Source: Pseudomonadota bacterium (GTDB lineage: Bacteria; Pseudomonadota; Alphaproteobacteria; Azospirillales; Azospirillaceae). From it: 64,000 bases of DNA. This document shows positions 16,229-23,878 of this stretch, one piece after another (positions within the stretch are counted from its first letter, which is position 1; each line of letters starts with the position of its first letter). The notes beneath the pieces were generated by a model that was given only the letters and a program-made list of their open reading frames with translations, did not search any database and was not told where the DNA came from. Made by a program: the position numbers and the translations under genes. Location of the stretch: NCBI GenBank assembly GCA_023423695.1, contig JAFAFA010000051.1, positions 1 through 64,000 of the forward strand. Reading direction: 5' to 3'.

Positions 16229-17614
16229 TCAGACGGCGTTGCATCCGCATGATCCGCCTCCGCAGCCGTGCGATTCGCCCGCTTCGTGATGGCCGTCCCC
16301 GTGGTTCTCGTGGTCCATCTCGCGGGCGAGAAAGAGGTTGCCGATCTCGCACAGCAGCTCCCGCGTGCCCCTGTAGCCGACCTGGACGCGCAGCCCCGCC
16401 CCCAGCCGGTCGAACAGCGGCAGGCCCATGCGGTGCAGCGGCACGCCGATCCGCGCCGCCCCCTGCCGCCCGTGCGAGTTGGAGACGATCAGGTCGGCGT
16501 CGCGGGCCAGCGTCTCCACATCGGAATGGTCACCGACCATGATGGTGGCGGCCTTCAGCCGTTCCAGCACCGGGCTTTGCGTCGGCGACACCGCGGCCAC
16601 CACCTCCGCCCCCATCTCGGCCAGGAAGCCGGTGACGGCGTAGAGCAGGTCGGGCTCCAGCGCCGCGGCGATGCGCTTGCGGCTGAAGAAGAAATGCCCG
16701 TCCAGCATGGCATCGACCAGGGCTTCGCGCTGGCGCCGCAGCCGGGCCGGCGCCGGCTTGCCCGACAGCTCCATCAGCAGGCGGACCAGCTTGTCCGTCG
16801 CCTCCAGCCCGGTCAGCCGGCTGAAGAAATGGCTGGGAACGTCGGTCTTCAGCTCCAACGCGTTGCCGGCGACCCGCATATGCTCGCCGACCACGATGGT
16901 GGCGGCCGAGGCGCCCATGGCGCGGATCTGCTCCACCGTCACGCCGCCCAGCGAGGTGGCGGTGAAGTCGGTCGGCTGGCGCCCCACCATCGACAGCGAC
17001 AGGTCGGGCAGAAAGATCGGCGACAGGCCGAAGCCTTCGATGATGTCGCGCAGCTCCTCGACGTCGCCGGGCGACAGGTGGCTGCCGGCCAGCACATTGA
17101 CCTGGGCCGGGATGCGCACCGGCGAGGGTTCGACCAGCCGCTCCACCATTGTGGTCACGGCGGCGGCGAAGCCGTCCTCGAAGCCGCCGGCGAAGTCGGG
17201 GGTGTTGGCGAAGACCAGGGCGGTGCCGGCCATGTCGGGGTTGCGCTGGCGGAACAGCGTGTACTGGCCGACCATGTCCTCGCCCTTGGTTTCGGTGACG
17301 CCGGTGGTGGCGACGCCGATCATGGCGGGCTGGTTGCGCTCGACAATGGTGCGGATCGCCCGTTCCAGATTGTCGTAGCCGCCGAGGATGGTGGAGACCT
17401 GATCCATCGCCGTGGTCTGCAGCGGGATCGCCTCGCGGAAGTGGCGGACCAGCAGGACCAGCCCGAAGGCGGTGCAGCCCTGCGACCCGTGGAACACCGG
17501 CAGGCAACGGTCGACCCCGAGATAGGCCAGGGCGGCGCCCAGCGGCTGGCTCATCTTCAGCGGGTTGGTCGAGGCGGCCTTGGCGGCGGAGGGGAAGCGC
17601 TGGATGTGCGACAT
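16229..17614 (-). CDS. nifN: NifN, FeMo-cofactor scaffold subunit
   Basis: Beta-like subunit of the NifEN scaffold on which the FeMo-cofactor is completed. The 461-residue protein opens with NPLKMSQPLGAALAYLGVDRCLPVFHGSQGCTAFG, which parallels NifK and keeps a cluster-ligand cysteine region, and contains GVATTGVTETKGEDMVGQY. The last 25 residues are His/Gly/Cys-rich (HENHGDGHHE, SCGCNAV) and might bind metal. ATG 17614 lies five bases after the nifE stop, with GGAG spanning the junction, so it is coupled to nifE. Confidence 0.97.
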   Translation of the reverse strand: MSHIQRFPSAAKAASTNPLKMSQPLGAALAYLGVDRCLPVFHGSQGCTAFGLVLLVRHFREAIPLQTTAMDQVSTILGGYDNLERAIRTIVERNQPAMIGVATTGVTETKGEDMVGQYTLFRQRNPDMAGTALVFANTPDFAGGFEDGFAAAVTTMVERLVEPSPVRIPAQVNVLAGSHLSPGDVEELRDIIEGFGLSPIFLPDLSLSMVGRQPTDFTATSLGGVTVEQIRAMGASAATIVVGEHMRVAGNALELKTDVPSHFFSRLTGLEATDKLVRLLMELSGKPAPARLRRQREALVDAMLDGHFFFSRKRIAAALEPDLLYAVTGFLAEMGAEVVAAVSPTQSPVLERLKAATIMVGDHSDVETLARDADLIVSNSHGRQGAARIGVPLHRMGLPLFDRLGAGLRVQVGYRGTRELLCEIGNLFLAREMDHENHGDGHHEAGESHGCGGGSCGCNAV

Positions 17615-17619
17615 CGGCC

Positions 17620-19026
17620 TTACTCCGCCGCCAGAAGGGTGGAGGACGGGCCGGACTCCCAGGGCGCCGGCTGGCGGACTTGGCCCCAGATCGGGTTGGA
17701 CAGCGTCTTGTCGATCTCCTCGCAGAGATTGACGATGCCGTCATAGCCGGCATAGGCGTGGTGGCGTTCCTGGTTGATGTCGAGCCACGGAACCTTGGCC
17801 TTCAGCGAGATGAACTGCGACCGGCCGCCGGACATCATGATGTCGGCCCGATCGTCGGCCAGCATCCTGTAGATGTCGCGCGGCTTCAGGTCGTCCCACT
17901 GGTGGAACTCCTCGCCCTTCATCTTCCTGATGCGCTCCTTGTCCTCCTTGGTCGACTTCTTGGTCGAGGTGCCGAGGATGGTCAGCCCGGCGCCTTCCAG
18001 CGCGCTGACCATCGACCAACTCTTGACCCCGCCGGTGAACAGCAGGACGCGCTTGCCATCGAAGCGCGGCTTGTAGGGCTCCAGCCGGCGCCAGACCCGG
18101 CTTTCCTCGCGGGCGATGACGCCCTCCGCCCGGTCGATCAGGCCCTTGTCGGCGCCGCGCTCCACCAGCATGCGGGCCATGGTGCGCAGGGTGTCCGACA
18201 TGTCGGAGACGCCGTAGAAGGAGCCCTCGAAATAGGGGATGCCGTAGCGCTCCTGCATCTTGCGGCCGACATTCACCAGCGCCTGGCTGCACACCATCAT
18301 GGTGACGCGGGCGCGGTGGGCCTGGGCGACCTCCTTGTAGCGGCCGTCGCCGGAGATGCAGGACAGCAGGCGGATGCCGATCTCGTCCAGCAGCGGCTTG
18401 ACCAGCCACAGCTCGCCGGCAAGGTTGTATTCGCCGATGATGCAGACGTCGGTCGGGGTGGTGTAGTCCGGCTCCACCGTGCCGATGACATGCTCCAGCA
18501 GGGCTTCGCCGGCCAGCTTGTTGCCGAGATTTTTCGACCCGACGAAGCCCGGCGCATCCACCGGGATCACCGGCTTGCCCAGCTTCTGAGTCGCGAATTT
18601 GCAGACCGCGGCGATGTCGTCGCCGGTCATGGCGGGCACGCAGGTCTGATAGACGAAGACGGCCGGCGGGTCGTATTGCTGAACGATCTCCTTGATGGCG
18701 CGGTAGAGCTTCTTCTCGCCGCCGCCGATGACGTCCAGTTCCGACAGGTCGGTGGTGAAGCCGGTGCGGTAGAGCTGCGGACCCGAGGATTGCGTGCCGC
18801 GATTGTCCCAGCTGTTGCCCAGGCACGCGATGGGGCCATGGACCAGATGGGCGGCGTCGGCGATCGGCTGCAGCACGATCATCGCGCCGTCATAGGCGCA
18901 GCCGCCGGCGGCGGCCCCCGGCTTCAGCGACTTGGTGCAGCCCTTCTTCTTTTCCTTGGCCGACTTGGCTTGGTTGGTCGCGCAGCCCGGTTCGTTGAAG
19001 AGGTCCTGGATCTTGTCCTGGAGCAT
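17620..19026 (-). CDS. nifE: NifE, FeMo-cofactor scaffold subunit
   Basis: Alpha-like subunit of NifEN. The 468-residue protein starts MLQDKIQDLFNEPGC; the region PGAAAGGCAYDGAMIVLQPIADAAHLVHGPIACLG carries the conserved cluster-site cysteines, and the C-terminal MSGGRSQFISLKAKVPWLDINQERHHAYAGYDG stretch matches NifE. ATG 19026 was chosen because a sigma54 promoter lies about 50 bases upstream; the open frame continues to 19716 through that promoter and cannot be coding there. First gene of the nifENX-fdxB unit. Confidence 0.97.
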   Translation of the reverse strand: MLQDKIQDLFNEPGCATNQAKSAKEKKKGCTKSLKPGAAAGGCAYDGAMIVLQPIADAAHLVHGPIACLGNSWDNRGTQSSGPQLYRTGFTTDLSELDVIGGGEKKLYRAIKEIVQQYDPPAVFVYQTCVPAMTGDDIAAVCKFATQKLGKPVIPVDAPGFVGSKNLGNKLAGEALLEHVIGTVEPDYTTPTDVCIIGEYNLAGELWLVKPLLDEIGIRLLSCISGDGRYKEVAQAHRARVTMMVCSQALVNVGRKMQERYGIPYFEGSFYGVSDMSDTLRTMARMLVERGADKGLIDRAEGVIAREESRVWRRLEPYKPRFDGKRVLLFTGGVKSWSMVSALEGAGLTILGTSTKKSTKEDKERIRKMKGEEFHQWDDLKPRDIYRMLADDRADIMMSGGRSQFISLKAKVPWLDINQERHHAYAGYDGIVNLCEEIDKTLSNPIWGQVRQPAPWESGPSSTLLAAE

Positions 19027-19073
19027 GCCCGCTCTCCCATCCTGGCGCCGGAAATGGCTCTGAGTGGGTATGA

Positions 19074-19089
19074 TGCAGGGGGCGTGCCA
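19074..19089 (-). promoter_or_regulatory. Sigma54 promoter of nifENX
   Basis: On the minus strand the sequence reads TGGCACGCCCCCTGCA: GG and GC are 10 bases apart, as required for -24/-12 promoters, with a full TGGCACG -24 box and CTGCA for TTGCA at -12. It lies 47 bases before the nifE ATG. Confidence 0.85.
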
Positions 19090-19094
19090 CAACG

Positions 19095-19107
19095 TAAAAC
19101 GTTGATG
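19095..19107 (-). promoter_or_regulatory. IHF-like site upstream of nifE
   Basis: Minus-strand CATCAACGTTTTA matches the IHF consensus WATCAA-N4-TTR at all but the first base. It lies between the sigma54 promoter and the two NifA sites, where IHF bending would bring the activator to the polymerase. Confidence 0.5.
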
Positions 19108-19133
19108 TGCAAGGATTGTCCGGTTTCCGGGGG

Positions 19134-19149
19134 TGTCCGATAGCTGACA
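19134..19149 (-). promoter_or_regulatory. NifA upstream activator site, nifE proximal
   Basis: TGTCCGATAGCTGACA fits TGT-N10-ACA exactly, with TGTC/GACA symmetry. It is 45 bases upstream of the -24 box of the nifE promoter. Confidence 0.8.
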
Positions 19150-19172
19150 ATCGCCGCGTAGGGCCGGGGGCT

Positions 19173-19188
19173 TGTCGGGTGTCGCACA
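19173..19188 (-). promoter_or_regulatory. NifA upstream activator site, nifE distal
   Basis: TGTCGGGTGTCGCACA fits TGT-N10-ACA exactly. Its left edge is 39 bases from that of the proximal site, close to four helical turns, so both would face the same side of the DNA. Confidence 0.75.
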
Positions 19189-19232
19189 TCGAGCAGGCTG
19201 TTGCGGAAGACCGGTGACGTCTCCGGTGCACG

Positions 19233-19274
19233 AACAAAGAAACCCGGAGCGCGCCGTCGCCGACGCTCTCCGGG
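19233..19274 (-). terminator. Terminator of the nifHDK transcript
   Basis: In minus-strand sense: CCCGGAGAGCG, a loop, CGCTCCGGG and then TTTCTTTGTT. The stem has nine pairs with a two-base bulge. It lies about 95 bases past the nifK stop and before the nifE control sites, so it isolates the two nif units. A second possible hairpin (CCGGGG/CCCCGG) lies near 19295-19315. Confidence 0.65.
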
Positions 19275-19367
19275 CTGGGGAGGTTGCCGCCGGACCGGGG
19301 GGATGGAGACCCCGGCCCGACGGGTAGATTGGAACCGATGCGTGATCCGATGCCTGGAAACCGCCGG

Positions 19368-20927
19368 TCAGCGGATCAGGTCGAACGAGTAGTCGGTCTG
19401 GCCGACGATGTTGGTATTGGCGTCGATGTCCTCGAAGATCCGGTCGAGGATGCGCACCAGCACGTTCAGCGCGCCCTGGTAGCCCCAGGTCGGGTAGCGG
19501 TGGTGGTGGTGGCGGTCGAAGATCGGGTAGGTCAGGCGGATCAGCGGAACCTTGGTGTCGCGCTCCAGATACTTGCCGTAGCTGTTGCCGATGATGTAGT
19601 CCACCTTGTCGGTGAAGATCAGCGAGCGCAGGTGCCACAGGTCCTTGCCGCCATAGGCCGCGCCCGAGGCGCCGAAGGGCGAGCCGTCCAGTACCTTCTG
19701 GACCTGCTTCTCCCACTTCTTGGAGCCGGAGGTCGACAGGATGTGCACCGGCTCCGCACCCAGTTCCAGCAGGAAGCGGGTCATGCCCAGGCAGAAGTCC
19801 GGGTCACCGTAGACGGCGAAGCGCTTGCCGTGCAGGTGGGTGTGGCTGTCGGCGATGGCGTCGACCAGACGGCCGCGCTCCAGCTTCAGGCTGGCCGGCA
19901 CCGGCTTGCCCGACAGTTCCGCCAGCTTCAGCAGCAGCTCGTCGGTGGCGGTGACGCCCATCGGGTAGTTGAACTTGGCGACTTCCTGGCCCTTCTCCTT
20001 GCAGAACTGCAGGGTCTGGGTGGTGTTGTACTCCTGCATGGAGATGGTGGCCTTGGCGTGCAGGGCCTCCTTGGTCTCCTCGATGGTGGTGCCGCCGTCA
20101 TACATGCGGTACTCGCCATCCATCGGCGTGTCGAAATTGTCGGATACGTCGGACAGGATCTGCAGCTTCACGCCGAACTCGCCGGCGATGCGCTTCAGTT
20201 CGCGGTTGTTGCCGACCGCGAAACCGTCGAAACCCGGGATCAGGTTGATCTGCTCGGTCTTCGGCGTGTCGAAATTCTCCGAATTGCCCCAGAAGCTGCT
20301 CAGGATCCCCTTCATCATGTTGTCGTAGCCGACGATGTGGCTACCGACGAAGGCCGGGGTGTGGGCGAACGGCACCGGGAAGTCGGCCGGGACGCTTTCC
20401 TTGTTCTTCGCATTGGCGATGAAGCCCTGCAGGTCGTCGCCGATGACTTCGGCCATGCAGGTGGTCATCACCGCGATCATCTTCGGCTTGTAGAGCGCAT
20501 AGGCGTTCGCCAGGCCGTCGATCATGTTGTTCAGCCCGCCGAACACCGCCGCGTCTTCGGTCATCGACGAGGAGACCGCGCTGTTCGGCTCCTTGAAGTG
20601 GCGGGTCAGATGGGTGCGGTAATAGGCGACACAGCCCTGGGAGCCATGGACGAAGGGCAGGGTGCCTTCGAAGCCCTGGGCGGCGAACATCGCGCCGATC
20701 GGCTGGCAGGCTTTGGTCGGGTTGATGACGACCGCTTCACGGGCGAAGTTCTTCGCCTTGTAGTCCTCGGACTTGGTCCATTCGGAAACGCGGGCGACGT
20801 CCTCGTCCGAATGGCCGTATTCGAACTCGGTCTTCTTCTTCTCGAACATCGCCGCGTATTCGGGCTGCCGGAAGAGGGTGTAGTGGTCGAGGACCTTGTC
20901 GGCGCTCTGCGAAAGCTTGTCGGTCAT
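19368..20927 (-). CDS. nifK: Nitrogenase MoFe protein beta subunit
   Basis: Beta subunit of the MoFe protein, 519 residues. P-cluster cysteines are visible in NPTKACQPIGAMF (about 69), HGSQGCVAYYRTH (about 94) and VMTTCMAEVIGDD (about 152). The C-terminal GNSYGKYLERDTKVPLIRL and RHHHHRYPTWGYQG stretches are typical. Start taken at ATG 20927: AGGAG lies nine bases upstream, and the TTG two codons earlier would be too close to it. It follows nifD after 31 bases. Expressed from the nifH promoter. Confidence 0.98.
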   Translation of the reverse strand: MTDKLSQSADKVLDHYTLFRQPEYAAMFEKKKTEFEYGHSDEDVARVSEWTKSEDYKAKNFAREAVVINPTKACQPIGAMFAAQGFEGTLPFVHGSQGCVAYYRTHLTRHFKEPNSAVSSSMTEDAAVFGGLNNMIDGLANAYALYKPKMIAVMTTCMAEVIGDDLQGFIANAKNKESVPADFPVPFAHTPAFVGSHIVGYDNMMKGILSSFWGNSENFDTPKTEQINLIPGFDGFAVGNNRELKRIAGEFGVKLQILSDVSDNFDTPMDGEYRMYDGGTTIEETKEALHAKATISMQEYNTTQTLQFCKEKGQEVAKFNYPMGVTATDELLLKLAELSGKPVPASLKLERGRLVDAIADSHTHLHGKRFAVYGDPDFCLGMTRFLLELGAEPVHILSTSGSKKWEKQVQKVLDGSPFGASGAAYGGKDLWHLRSLIFTDKVDYIIGNSYGKYLERDTKVPLIRLTYPIFDRHHHHRYPTWGYQGALNVLVRILDRIFEDIDANTNIVGQTDYSFDLIR

Positions 20928-20958
20928 TCTCAAATTCTCCTGTTCCAGAGGCCGATGG

Positions 20959-22398
20959 TCAGAACGGGGCCTTCATCACGCCCCAGACGGGGTTGTTGAT
21001 GGCCAGGTCCATGTCGCGGGCGAAGATCGCGAAGCCGTCATAGCCGTGGTACGGGCCGGAGTAGTCCCAGCTGTGCATCTGGCGGAACGGCAGGCCCATC
21101 TTCTGGAACACGTACTTTTCCTTGATGCCCGACGCGACGAGGTCGGGACGCATCGCCTCGACGAACTTCTCCAGTTCGAACGCGGTGACGTCGTCGTAGA
21201 TCAGCGTGCCTTCCTTCACATAGTGCGGCGTGCGCTGATAGTCGTCGTTGTGGGCGAACTCGTAGCCGGTGCCGATGATCTCCATGCCGAGGTCATGGTA
21301 GGCATCGACGACGTGGCGGGGACGCAGGCCGCCGACGTAGATCATGACCTTCTTGCCGTCCAGCCGCGGCTTGTACTTGGCGATGACCGCATCGACCATC
21401 GGCTGGTAGCGGGCGATGACCTTCTCGGCGTTCTCTTTGATCTTGTCGTCGAAGAGAGCGGCGATCTTGCGCAGGGATTCGGCGATCTGGCTCGGGCCGA
21501 AGAAGTTGTATTCCATCCACGGAATATTGTACTTCTCTTCCATGTGGCGCGCGATGTAGTTCATCGAGCGGTAGCAGTGGATCAGGTTGACCTTGGCCTT
21601 CGGCGTGTTCTCCAATTCGGCCATGGTGCCGTCGCCCGACCACTGGGCGATCACGCGCAGGCCGATCTCCTCCAGCAGGATGCGGGACGACCAGGCGTCG
21701 CCGCCGATGTTGTAGTCGCCGATGATGGTGACGTCATAGGGGGTGGAAACGAAGTCGGCCTTGGGTTCCGTCTTCTCGAACACCCAGTCGCGGATGGCGT
21801 CGTTGGCGATGTGGTGGCCCAGCGACTGGGACACGCCGCGGAAGCCTTCGCAGCGCACGGGGATGACCGGCTTGCCGATTTCCGCCGACTTGGCGCGGGC
21901 GACCGCCTCGATGTCGTCGCCGATCAGGCCGATCGGGCATTCCGACTGGATCGAGATGCCGTTCACCAGCGGGAACAGCTCGTTGATTTCCTCGATGACC
22001 TTGTGCAGCTTCTTGTCGCCGCCGAAGACGATGTCCTTCTCCTGGAAGTCGGAGGTGAAGTGCATCGTGCCCCAGCTGTCCACGCCGGTGTCGCCGATGT
22101 AGTAGTTGCGGCGGCCGGACCAGGAGTAATAGCCGCAGCCGACCGGCCCGTGGGAGATGTGGATCATGTCCTTGATCGGACCCCACACCACGCCCTTCGA
22201 ACCGGCATAGGCGCAGCCGCGGATCGTCATGACGCCGGGGATGGACTTGACGTTCGACTTGACGCCGCAGTCCTTGGCCTCGGCCTCCAGCACGTTCAGG
22301 TGCTTGGCGCGGCGCTTGCGGGACTTTTCGGGATAGGCTTCGAGGACTTCGTTGACGAGGTTCTTGACGTCGACCGTGGTGTTCTCGGACAGGCTCAT
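20959..22398 (-). CDS. nifD: Nitrogenase MoFe protein alpha subunit
   Basis: Alpha subunit, 479 residues, holding FeMo-cofactor. Visible functional residues: P-cluster cysteines in IRGCAYAGSKG, GPVGCGYYSW and SIQSECPIGLIGDD; the substrate-site histidine region GVSQSLGHHIAND; the cofactor cysteine ligand in LIHCYRSMNY; and the cofactor histidine in QMHSWDYSGPYHGYDG. No truncation or odd residue noted. The ATG at 22398 is preceded by GGAGGC. The 204-base gap to nifH is longer than usual inside an operon and contains hairpins. Confidence 0.98.
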   Translation of the reverse strand: MSLSENTTVDVKNLVNEVLEAYPEKSRKRRAKHLNVLEAEAKDCGVKSNVKSIPGVMTIRGCAYAGSKGVVWGPIKDMIHISHGPVGCGYYSWSGRRNYYIGDTGVDSWGTMHFTSDFQEKDIVFGGDKKLHKVIEEINELFPLVNGISIQSECPIGLIGDDIEAVARAKSAEIGKPVIPVRCEGFRGVSQSLGHHIANDAIRDWVFEKTEPKADFVSTPYDVTIIGDYNIGGDAWSSRILLEEIGLRVIAQWSGDGTMAELENTPKAKVNLIHCYRSMNYIARHMEEKYNIPWMEYNFFGPSQIAESLRKIAALFDDKIKENAEKVIARYQPMVDAVIAKYKPRLDGKKVMIYVGGLRPRHVVDAYHDLGMEIIGTGYEFAHNDDYQRTPHYVKEGTLIYDDVTAFELEKFVEAMRPDLVASGIKEKYVFQKMGLPFRQMHSWDYSGPYHGYDGFAIFARDMDLAINNPVWGVMKAPF

Positions 22399-22463
22399 AG
22401 CCGGCCTCCTGCTTGAATATTCCGCGCCGCTTCAGCGCGTGACCGAGCCCCTCCCTCCCACGC

Positions 22464-22573
22464 CGACGTCGCCCGGCCGGAACCGGTGGGCGGTCGTTGG
22501 GTCGACGTCGTGCGGGGCTGGGGAAAAGGGCCAGTGTTCAGGCGGTCCCCCCCGCGCCGATGGGGCAGGGGGG
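22464..22573 (-). other. Hairpins in the nifH-nifD intercistronic region
   Basis: The 204 bases between nifH and nifD hold no gene. A C7 run (22547-22553) can pair with a G6 run (22568-22573) only 30 bases after the nifH stop, and two copies of the self-complementary octamer CGACGTCG (22464-22471, 22503-22510) can pair with each other. Such structures often stabilise the nifH part of the message or attenuate read-through so that more NifH than NifDK is made; that role is inferred here. Confidence 0.5.
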
Positions 22574-22602
22574 CCGGTAGGCAACCGTCGCTACGCCCGG
22601 GA

Positions 22603-23499
22603 TCAGGCGCCGGCCTTCGCCGCTTCCTTGGCAGCCAGCTCGGCGAGCTGCTGCTCCTCGGTCTTCATGATGCCGAAGTCCATCAGCATCTCTTCCAGCT
22701 CTTCCATGGTGATCGGGGTCGGGATGCAACCCTGGCCCGAATTCGCGTGGATCTTGTTGGCCAGCGCGCGGTATTCGCCGGCCTGCTTGCTGTCCGGAGC
22801 GTACTCGATGACCGTCATGCGGCGCAGCTCGGCGTGCTGGACGATGTTGTCGCGCGGCACGAAGTGGATCAGCTTGGAGCCCAGGCGCTTGGCCAGCGCG
22901 TCGGCCAGATCCCATTCCTTGTCGGTCTGACGCTCGTTGCAGATCAGGCCGCCGAGGCGGACGCCGCCGCTGTGCGCGTACTTCAGGATGCCCTTGGCGA
23001 TGTTGTTGGCGGCGTACAGCGCCATCATCTCGCCGGACATGACGATGTAGATTTCCTGGGCCTTGTTCTCGCGGATCGGCATGGCGAAGCCGCCGCAGAC
23101 CACGTCGCCCAGCACGTCGTAGGACACATAGTCCACGTCGTCGTAGGCGCCGTTCTCTTCCAGGAAGTTGATCGAGGTGATGACGCCGCGGCCGGCGCAG
23201 CCGACGCCCGGCTCCGGACCGCCGGACTCGACGCACTTGATGTTCTTGTAGCCGATCTTGAGGACGTCTTCGAGTTCCAGATCCTCGACCGAACCGGCCT
23301 CGGCGGCCAGATGCAGGACGGTGTCCTGGGCCTTGGCGTGCAGGATCAGGCGGGTCGAGTCGGCCTTCGGATCGCAGCCGACGATCAGGATCTTCTGATC
23401 CAGCTCGACCAGCGCGGCCAGCGTGTTCTGAGAGGTGGTGGACTTGCCGATACCGCCCTTGCCGTAAAAGGCGATCTGACGCAGAGGCGCTTTGGCCAT
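22603..23499 (-). CDS. nifH: Nitrogenase Fe protein (dinitrogenase reductase)
   Basis: Homodimeric ATP-dependent electron donor to the MoFe protein, 298 residues. Walker A is GKGGIGKST (about 14-22); the 4Fe-4S ligands are the cysteines in GVGCAGRGV and DVVCGGFAMP; the switch DPKADSTR is intact. The arginine in CAGRG is the site ADP-ribosylated by DraT and released by DraG, both encoded nearby. ATG 23499 has AGGAGCGACC upstream. Transcribed from a NifA/IHF/sigma54 promoter at 23581-23680. Confidence 0.99.
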   Translation of the reverse strand: MAKAPLRQIAFYGKGGIGKSTTSQNTLAALVELDQKILIVGCDPKADSTRLILHAKAQDTVLHLAAEAGSVEDLELEDVLKIGYKNIKCVESGGPEPGVGCAGRGVITSINFLEENGAYDDVDYVSYDVLGDVVCGGFAMPIRENKAQEIYIVMSGEMMALYAANNIAKGILKYAHSGGVRLGGLICNERQTDKEWDLADALAKRLGSKLIHFVPRDNIVQHAELRRMTVIEYAPDSKQAGEYRALANKIHANSGQGCIPTPITMEELEEMLMDFGIMKTEEQQLAELAAKEAAKAGA

Positions 23500-23580
23500 G
23501 TGGGTCGCTCCTGTGCTGGGGTCTGGGACTGTGCTTCGATCCGGTGCGGCCGGTTCGTGGCCGCTTCGGATTTCATGGAT

Positions 23581-23596
23581 TGCACGACCCGTGCCA
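23581..23596 (-). promoter_or_regulatory. Sigma54 promoter of nifHDK
   Basis: Minus-strand TGGCACGGGTCGTGCA: full -24 box TGGCACG, GG and GC separated by 10 bases, and GTGCA at -12. It lies 81 bases before the nifH ATG. Confidence 0.9.
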
Positions 23597-23612
23597 GAGC
23601 GGGGAATGCTGA

Positions 23613-23625
23613 TAAGTCGTTGATA
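23613..23625 (-). promoter_or_regulatory. IHF binding site of the nifH promoter
   Basis: Minus-strand TATCAACGACTTA matches the IHF consensus WATCAA-N4-TTR at every fixed position and is embedded in an AT-rich island (23613-23641) in otherwise GC-rich DNA. It sits midway between promoter and NifA site. Confidence 0.8.
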
Positions 23626-23664
23626 TTATTAATTTATTGAGTGTGGCGACGCGTGCCGTCTCTT

Positions 23665-23680
23665 TGTCGGGGTCCCGACA
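23665..23680 (-). promoter_or_regulatory. NifA upstream activator site of nifH
   Basis: TGTCGGGGTCCCGACA fits TGT-N10-ACA and is an almost perfect palindrome (TGTCGGG/CCCGACA). It is 68 bases upstream of the -24 box. No second exact site was found between here and repeat copy 4, which fills most of the remaining gap to 23879. Confidence 0.88.
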
Positions 23681-23752
23681 CACACGACAAAGCCAGACAT
23701 TTTGTCGGGTCTTTCGTGGGGGAGGGCTTATCGGGAGGTGTAGGCTTCGAAT

Positions 23753-23858
23753 GCCCCCACCCTAACCCTCCCCCGCTGGGCGGGGGAGGGGACCAGCGCT
23801 TGTTTCGGAGAGCGGCGGCAGTCCCGCCCCCGCCCAGGGGGGGAGGATAGGTGGGGGC
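23753..23858. repeat. Intergenic palindromic repeat element, copy 4
   Basis: About 106 bases bounded by GCCCCCACC and GGTGGGGGC with the usual CCCCCGCTGGGCGGGGGAGG left arm. The core (CAGCGCTTGTTTCGGAGAGCGGCGG) resembles copy 5 rather than copies 1 and 3. It lies between the nifH activator site and the end of the unknown gene. Confidence 0.83.
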
Positions 23859-23878
23859 AATACGTGGCCGGGACCTAC

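Noticed and set aside
17620..19716. Open frame of 698 codons as a longer NifE
   Set aside because: It would run through the sigma54 promoter and both NifA sites of nifE; NifE family length fits ATG 19026.
19284..20999. 571-codon open frame on the plus strand opposite nifK
   Set aside because: It is the antisense shadow of a conserved GC-rich gene: composition is biased to Val, Gly, Asp and Arg with no recognisable motif, and nifK is certain on the other strand. The same applies to 20896-22416 opposite nifD and 22486-23640 opposite nifH.
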